From assembly GCF_903819215.1 (NCBI RefSeq), contig NZ_CAIJCT010000016.1: DNA of 64,000 bases; one strand, written 5' to 3'. The stretch is from Aedoeadaptatus coxii. Lineage in GTDB: Bacteria; Bacillota; Clostridia; Tissierellales; Peptoniphilaceae. Position numbers and translations under genes: made by a program. Within the stretch, counting starts at the first letter, position 1. The number at the start of each line of letters is the position of its first letter. Below the pieces are notes generated by a model. That model had not been told where the DNA came from and did not search any database. It saw only the letters and a list, made by a program, of their open reading frames with translations. Shown here in pieces: positions 59,326 to 64,000 of this stretch.

Positions 59326-60102
59326 TTATTTAAATTTTTCCACCTTGTCGCCGATAGCTTCCAAGCTGTCGTTTTTATAAAATTCAATGCTGCTTTGATC
59401 CGCCGCTTCGGCAAGTTTCGGATCGATGGGCAAGCCGCCTAAATAGGGAATGCCCTTTTCTTCGGCGATAGCTTTCGTCTTGCTTTCGCCGAAAATATCG
59501 TAGCGCACCCCGGTGTCCGGCGCGATAAAGTACTGCATGTTTTCAACAATGCCGACGACGGGAATGCCCATCATCTTCGCCATTTTCAGCGCCTTTTCTA
59601 CGATCATGGCCACCAAATCCTGAGGCGAGGTGACGATAATAATGCCGTCGACGGACATGGTTTGGAACACCGTAAGGGCTACATCGCCCGTTCCCGGCGG
59701 CATGTCCACGAAGAGGTAATCTTTTTCTCCCCAGTAGACGTCGCTCCAGAAAGTGGTGAGCATATTTCCCACTACGGGCGCCCGCCATAATACGGGATCT
59801 GTAGGATTGTCGAGAATCAGATTGACGCTCATAACGTCGATGCCCGTAGAGGTCTTAATGGGACGAATGCCCTTTTCCGTTTGAAAGACCTGCTCGTCGG
59901 CGCCGAAAATTTTGGGAATGGAAGGGCCTAAAATATCTGCGTCCAAAACGCCGACGCTGTGACCCCTCCGACGCATTTCCGATGCCATAAGCCCGGTCAC
60001 CATAGATTTCCCCACGCCGCCCTTGCCGCTTAACACGGCAATGGTGTGTTTTATCTTCGAGTGTTCGTTTAAAGGTTTTTTCAGTGTTTGCTTTTTCTCC
60101 AT
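59326..60102 (-). CDS. Mrp/NBP35-family P-loop ATPase without cysteines
   Basis: A 258-residue protein with the deviant Walker A GKGGVGKS, switch LDADILGPSIPKIFG, and DMPPGTGDVALT, all diagnostic of Mrp/ApbC Fe-S carriers. Where relatives have C-P-x-C in the ENMxYF region, this reads ENMQYFIAPDTG, so both bridging cysteines are replaced. The whole protein contains no cysteine. It can probably bind ATP but not bridge an Fe-S cluster by the usual route. Confidence 0.9.
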   Translation of the reverse strand: MEKKQTLKKPLNEHSKIKHTIAVLSGKGGVGKSMVTGLMASEMRRRGHSVGVLDADILGPSIPKIFGADEQVFQTEKGIRPIKTSTGIDVMSVNLILDNPTDPVLWRAPVVGNMLTTFWSDVYWGEKDYLFVDMPPGTGDVALTVFQTMSVDGIIIVTSPQDLVAMIVEKALKMAKMMGIPVVGIVENMQYFIAPDTGVRYDIFGESKTKAIAEEKGIPYLGGLPIDPKLAEAADQSSIEFYKNDSLEAIGDKVEKFK

Positions 60103-60114
60103 AATGCTTCCTAA

Positions 60115-60429
60115 CTATTTTTTAGAATCTGCGACCTTTTCCATCACGGAATTGATCTTTTGATCCAAATTGCCTTTTTTATCCCGTCGATCGTCGATTT
60201 TGACGACGGAATAGACCCGATGAGCGCCGTTTGCGAAGACAGCTTCCTGCATTTTACGAACACAAGCGAAAAGTTCGTCGATGTCTCCTTCCAAAACGGT
60301 GCCCATGGGATTTAAGCGAATTTCAACTTTATCGTTATCTTTAACCGCATCGTAAGCCGCCGCCACGTAGGGGCTGCAAGATGTGGATTCCGTACCAATG
60401 GGAATAAGTGTAAGTTCTACAACGGCCAT
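60115..60429 (-). CDS. MTH1187/YqgV family protein (DUF77, thiamine-binding type)
   Basis: Started at the ATG five bases after GGAGG (104 residues). The sequence VELTLIPIGTESTSCSPYVAAA, then LNPMGTVLEGDIDELF and the GAHRVYSVVKIDDRRDK end, match the small DUF77 fold. Members bind thiamine or related ligands. It follows the M20 gene by one base and precedes mrp. Confidence 0.9.
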   Translation of the reverse strand: MAVVELTLIPIGTESTSCSPYVAAAYDAVKDNDKVEIRLNPMGTVLEGDIDELFACVRKMQEAVFANGAHRVYSVVKIDDRRDKKGNLDQKINSVMEKVADSKK

Positions 60430-60430
60430 A

Positions 60431-61582
60431 TTAACCTCCAAAATAATTTACGGCAATGGCGCAAAAAGCGGCCACGCCTAATGTCATACTGCTTTCATTA
60501 AAGACTGCCCGAGGATTGTGAAGTGGGTAGACTTCCCCCGATTCGGGTTTCACGCCGAGCATCATCATAACAGAAGGCACACGGGCGGCGATGTGGGAAA
60601 AATCTTCCGACGCCTGAACCGGGTTCCCTTCCCGAACGTCGATCCCCGCCGATTCCGCCGCATTCCACGCGAGCTTGGCTAATTTCGGATCGTTGTTTAC
60701 GATTTTCGCTTCCGATAAAATCTCCACTTCCGCTTCGGCGCGGTAGGTTTTCGCCACGCTCTTCGCCATATCGATGACGCGGTTTCTTACATAATCGTGT
60801 ACTTCGGAATCGAAACTGCGAATGGTGCCTTCGATGATCGCCCGATCGGGAATGCTGTTGGGTGAATCCCCCGCCTCAAAATGGCCCGTCGTAATGACGG
60901 CGGAGTTGGCGAAGAGAATTTCCCGCGCCACAATTTCCGGAAGCGCCGTCACGATTTTCGCGCCTACATAGGTGGCGTCGACGCCTAATTCGGGCATGGC
61001 GCCGTGTGCCGCCTTCCCCTTCACAGTGATGCGGAAATTATTATTGGTCGTGGTCATAATGCCGGGCTTAATATAAAGTGCCGGTTCGTCCACGGTGTTC
61101 ACGTGAATCATAAAGGCGGCTTCAGGCGCGGGATCTTCCAAAAGCCCCGCCTCAATAAGGGAGAGGGCGCCTTTCAAAATCTCTTCCGCCGGCTGAAAGA
61201 CGAGTTTCACCGTGCCCTTTAATTCCGATTCGTGGCGCTTTAATAATTTCGCCACGCCGAGAAGCATGGTGGTGTGCATGTCGTGTCCGCACATGTGCAT
61301 GTTCTTTTCCGAGCGGAAATCCACATTCGCCAGTTCCTCGCCGGGAAGAGCGTCCATATCGGCGCGAAACAAAATCACGGGCTCGCCCTTTCCGATGGTC
61401 GCCACTACCCCTTTATCCGTAACAGGCTTCGGTTGCAGCCCGTATTCTTCCAACTTTTCCTTTACAAAGGCCACCGTGCCCGCCACATCGAAACCTGTTT
61501 CGGCGTGAGCGTGTATATAGCGGCGATTTGCGATTAATTCCCGTTCAATTGTTTCAGCTTCTTTTAAAAAATCAAAGCTCAA
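60431..61582 (-). CDS. M20-family amidohydrolase (hippurate/N-acyl-amino-acid hydrolase-like)
   Basis: A 383-residue zinc amidohydrolase. Motifs: RYIHAHAETGF, FRADMDALPG, NMHMCGHDMHT (first metal ligands), FQPAEEILKGA (catalytic Glu), and the dimerisation lid with KGKAAHGAMPELGVDA. The end reads YPLHNPRAVFNES. It hydrolyses N-acyl amino acids or small peptides; exact substrate is undetermined. It belongs to the peptidase-rich operon. Confidence 0.93.
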   Translation of the reverse strand: MSFDFLKEAETIERELIANRRYIHAHAETGFDVAGTVAFVKEKLEEYGLQPKPVTDKGVVATIGKGEPVILFRADMDALPGEELANVDFRSEKNMHMCGHDMHTTMLLGVAKLLKRHESELKGTVKLVFQPAEEILKGALSLIEAGLLEDPAPEAAFMIHVNTVDEPALYIKPGIMTTTNNNFRITVKGKAAHGAMPELGVDATYVGAKIVTALPEIVAREILFANSAVITTGHFEAGDSPNSIPDRAIIEGTIRSFDSEVHDYVRNRVIDMAKSVAKTYRAEAEVEILSEAKIVNNDPKLAKLAWNAAESAGIDVREGNPVQASEDFSHIAARVPSVMMMLGVKPESGEVYPLHNPRAVFNESSMTLGVAAFCAIAVNYFGG

Positions 61583-61589
61583 AAAATCA

Positions 61590-62630
61590 TCACCTTTCTA
61601 AAAAGCCGATGATATCCTTCATCACATACTCCGTTGCCTCCTCGTGGAGCAGGTCGTGTTTCATAAGGGAGAATACTCGGTTTTCGTAATCTTTATACCC
61701 TAAATTATAAAAAGTTTTCGCCGTATCCGTAAGACCTTCCACGCCGCCCGTTAAAGGATCTTCCGATCCGTTTAAGGCGAGGACGGAGAGATCGGGATTT
61801 TTCACTTTATAGCGGCGGTAATCCTTTAATCGGCTCGCCGCTTCCCAAATGGCCATGGCGCCGCCGTTCAGGTAATGGCTCACGAGTTTTCTGTCGCCCT
61901 TAAAGGAATTTAAAAACTCCGGATTGTTGCTGATAGTATTTAAGGCCGCCTTGGTCTTTGAGTCCATTAATGTCACCAAGGCGCCTCTTCGCTTGCCATT
62001 GGTAAAAAAGCGTTCGATATTGCCCGCGGCCAGCCCGAGTTTTGCCGAAGGAGGATAGCAGACGACCCCCGTTAAAATTAATTTATCGATCATGTCGTCG
62101 TGATCCATAATATAATTTCTCGCGATTAAAGAGCCGAAGGAATGGCCGAAAAGAGTGAGGGGAAGCCCGGGAAAGCGGCGTTTAAAATACACCGTCAGCG
62201 TGTACTGATCCAGGAGCAAGTCGTCGATTGAGGAAATATAGCCTCGGGGATGATCTTCCGACACGGAATCGCCGTGGCCTCGGTTGTCGGAAAGCAAAAC
62301 CGTGTAGCCCGCCTTGGCCAAGTTTTCGGCAAACTCCAAATAGTATCCTCTGTGTTCCTGAGCGCCGTGAATAATTTGCACGAGCCCCTTCGGATTTTCC
62401 GCTTTCATAATGGTAAAGGCCAGGGGCAAACCGTCTACGGCGGAAAGATAAATGCCCTCTTCCCGCCCGTCGTTTACACTTAAAAAAACGGCGTCGTCCT
62501 TCATGCCCTCTTCGATCCAGCGATAGTATGCTTTGTCCGTGCGCACCTTATCCATTTTGCGCGCCAGCTGAGGGAGAACAGCCCCTGCGGCCAAGGCGCC
62601 CTTTAACCAATTGTTACCATGTCGTCTCAC
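61590..62630 (-). CDS. Alpha/beta hydrolase (monoacylglycerol lipase/lysophospholipase-like)
   Basis: Started at GTG after AGAGAGG (346 residues), 20 bp after the M18 stop; the upstream in-frame extension overlaps that gene. IIHGAQEHRGYY is the oxyanion region and the nucleophile elbow is GHSFGSL. The acid is in NGSEDPLTGG and the histidine in MKHDLLHE, all in the serine-aminopeptidase S33-like monoacylglycerol-lipase pattern. Confidence 0.85.
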   Translation of the reverse strand: MRRHGNNWLKGALAAGAVLPQLARKMDKVRTDKAYYRWIEEGMKDDAVFLSVNDGREEGIYLSAVDGLPLAFTIMKAENPKGLVQIIHGAQEHRGYYLEFAENLAKAGYTVLLSDNRGHGDSVSEDHPRGYISSIDDLLLDQYTLTVYFKRRFPGLPLTLFGHSFGSLIARNYIMDHDDMIDKLILTGVVCYPPSAKLGLAAGNIERFFTNGKRRGALVTLMDSKTKAALNTISNNPEFLNSFKGDRKLVSHYLNGGAMAIWEAASRLKDYRRYKVKNPDLSVLALNGSEDPLTGGVEGLTDTAKTFYNLGYKDYENRVFSLMKHDLLHEEATEYVMKDIIGFLER

Positions 62631-62650
62631 AACTGCCTCTCTTTCTGAAA

Positions 62651-63910
62651 CTAAAAGCGATCGTCTTCGTAAAATGCCTTCATGGCGCTGTAAAAATCCT
62701 TTACATCCTCTACATGAACCACTTCCCTCATGGAATGCATGGCCCATGTGGGAATGCCCACGTCGATGGCCTCGATGTCCACGTGGCGCACGCTTAAAGG
62801 CCCGATGGTGGAGCCGCCCCGTTGTCCGTGGGGATTGGCGAAGTATTGCACTTTCAGATTTTGTCGTTTCATCAAAGCTTTAAAGCGGGCGCTGCTGTGG
62901 CCCTGGGTGGCGTAACTTCTCGCCGCGCCGGTTTTAATGGTCACCCCTTCTCCGAGTTTCGGCGACGCCGAGGGGTTGGAGAAATTGACGTAATTGGGAT
63001 GGTAGGCATGTGCCATATCCGCGCTCATTAAAAAACTGCGGGAAAGGGCGCGGTAAAAAGCTTCTTCCCCGATGGAGAGGGAGATTCGCTTTAACACATT
63101 GGCAAAAAAACTGCTGTCGCCGCCGCTTTTTGTCAAGCTGCCCACTTCTTCGTTGTCCGTAATGTAAAGCATAGTCGTCGCTTTCGACGGCTTTCCGTCG
63201 AGGAGAGCGCAAAAAGCCGGGTAGGCCGTGGCGAGATTATCCAATCGGGGAGCGGAAAGCCAGTCGCCGTTTTTGCCGATGGCTTCGGCTTTTTCCATGG
63301 CGTAAAAATAAAGATCGTAATCTAAAATCCCATCCTCTTTGACGCCTGCCACATTAGCGAGCTCTTTCAAAAATCCCCCGTCTTTCAAACTTTCGCCGCC
63401 AAGGGGCACGAGATCCTTCCCCGGTTCGTACACGTGACCTGTATTCACTTCCCGGTGAAGATGAGGCGCAAGATTGGGGATCGTCGCGAGGGCGTATCCG
63501 AAATCTACGGGAATACTCTTTACCCCGTCCTCTTCTACGAGAACACGTCCGGCTAAGGAAAGGGGGCGATCCAACCACGTGGAGCGAATAATGGCGCCGT
63601 AAGGTTCCACGTCGAAACGCACGCCGCCGTCTATGTCATGTGTGCCGCCGGGAAGCAATTTCAAAAGAGGGCTGTCCGTGTGGCTCAGCACCGCCTTAAA
63701 GGCAAGTTCATCGTCGTTCAAACTGCCCAAGCGGAAAAGCAAGACGCCGCCGTCGTCGACGACGAGGCTATATCCCTTTCCCTCTTCCAATGCCCAGGTA
63801 TCTTCCGGGCGCAACATGGTAAACCCTTTGGCCTCTTCTATAAAATGGCGCGCCACCTGATAAGAGGTGGGGCTTTTGTCAATAAAGTCTATAAACTTTT
63901 GAATCTCCAT
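62651..63910 (-). CDS. apeB: M18-family aminopeptidase (aspartyl aminopeptidase type)
   Basis: Started at the ATG six bases after AAAGGAG (419 residues). Metal-ligand regions are visible: SHTDSPLLKL (His, Asp), DNEEVGSLTKSG (catalytic and metal Glu), SADMAHAYHPNY, and the C-terminal MHSMREVVHVEDV. It removes N-terminal acidic or neutral residues from peptides. It is the first gene of the minus-strand operon, with an extended -10 upstream. Confidence 0.94.
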   Translation of the reverse strand: MEIQKFIDFIDKSPTSYQVARHFIEEAKGFTMLRPEDTWALEEGKGYSLVVDDGGVLLFRLGSLNDDELAFKAVLSHTDSPLLKLLPGGTHDIDGGVRFDVEPYGAIIRSTWLDRPLSLAGRVLVEEDGVKSIPVDFGYALATIPNLAPHLHREVNTGHVYEPGKDLVPLGGESLKDGGFLKELANVAGVKEDGILDYDLYFYAMEKAEAIGKNGDWLSAPRLDNLATAYPAFCALLDGKPSKATTMLYITDNEEVGSLTKSGGDSSFFANVLKRISLSIGEEAFYRALSRSFLMSADMAHAYHPNYVNFSNPSASPKLGEGVTIKTGAARSYATQGHSSARFKALMKRQNLKVQYFANPHGQRGGSTIGPLSVRHVDIEAIDVGIPTWAMHSMREVVHVEDVKDFYSAMKAFYEDDRF

Positions 63911-63934
63911 AGTCTCTCCTTTCTCTTTTTCCAT

Positions 63935-63943
63935 TGTATAGCA
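63935..63943 (-). promoter_or_regulatory. Extended -10 promoter of the M18 operon
   Basis: TGCTATACA on the minus strand, 25 bases before the M18 start. No clear -35. Confidence 0.45.
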
Positions 63944-63993
63944 AAAAATTCTCCCGTTCCACGATATTTCCTACACATTCCCCTTTTTCAGGG

Positions 63994-63999
63994 TATAAT
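63994..63999 (+). promoter_or_regulatory. Possible -10 box of a plus-strand gene beyond the window
   Basis: TATAAT at the right edge in plus orientation, divergent from the M18 operon. The gene it would serve is outside the window. Confidence 0.3.
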
Positions 64000-64000
64000 C

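Noticed and set aside
1..64000. tRNA or rRNA genes
   Set aside because: I saw no cloverleaf with conserved TTCGA arm or any rRNA signature on either strand, though a covariance search would be more reliable.

Overview
The window is a gene-dense stretch (roughly half G+C) from a Gram-positive, probably anaerobic, low/mid-GC bacterium. Purine-rich Shine-Dalgarno sites, undecaprenyl-phosphate glycan priming (TagO/WecB), a YwlE-type arginine phosphatase, VanZ, YtxH and DUF896 proteins, SLH-domain surface proteins, and peptide, amino-acid and oxygen-protection genes point to Firmicutes. A peptide-fermenting anaerobe of the Tissierellia/Peptoniphilaceae kind is my best guess. No rRNA or other phylogenetic marker is present, so this is inference.

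Layout. 1-5.8 kb (minus): operon tsaC-ywlE-rpiB-upp-tagO-wecB-D,D-carboxypeptidase, the last running off the left edge. 5.9-11.6 kb (minus): DUF896-trkA-trkH-degenerate trkA paralogue-ung-alpha/beta hydrolase. 11.7-16.8 kb: a LURP/tubby-like protein, a hexapeptide-repeat protein, convergent tadA, an M55 D-aminopeptidase-HAD-VanZ operon, a zinc-ribbon/TPR membrane protein and PspC. 17.2-22.4 kb (minus): a proline-peptide module (two M24 Xaa-Pro peptidases, a POT peptide transporter, a prolyl aminopeptidase). 22.6-25.6 kb (minus): a BtuFCD-type ABC importer behind a cobalamin riboswitch. 25.7-29.3 kb: small redox-type proteins, a 55-residue tautomerase, membrane proteins, an MBL hydrolase and three intergenic clusters of structured repeats. 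29.3-33.7 kb: a Crp/Fnr regulator with a double cupin, a flavodiiron protein and a DUF438/hemerythrin protein, sharing an operator-like motif. 34-39.6 kb: gltX, a PHP phosphatase, an A+T-rich island (CPBP protease plus a recombinase remnant) and an SLH protein. 39.6-45.1 kb (minus): proS with an FMN-binding lipoprotein, LacI-family regulator, lipid kinase, coiled-coil and YtxH proteins. 45.2-53.6 kb (plus): PHP phosphatase, an aconitase-isocitrate dehydrogenase-citrate synthase operon and an FtsX-type ABC exporter. 53.6-64 kb: second SLH protein, DUF1232, pyrE-pyrF, cysteine desulfidase, a decayed ISL3-like element with both terminal repeats, and a peptidase/hydrolase/Mrp run.

How it fits together. 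The cell appears to import peptides, cut proline-containing peptides, trim N termini (M18, M20, M55), take up B12, make 2-oxoglutarate through the oxidative arm of the TCA cycle, and defend against O2/NO with a flavodiiron-hemerythrin module. The most unusual feature is a family of intergenic repeats (16.9, 27.1, 27.3 and 29.1 kb). Their 8-bp hairpin changes sequence from copy to copy while staying fully paired, the signature of a conserved RNA or cruciform structure. Also notable are a TrkA paralogue with degenerate nucleotide-binding loops beside intact TrkA/TrkH, a cysteine-free Mrp ATPase, and a Crp/Fnr operator motif shared by two promoter regions.
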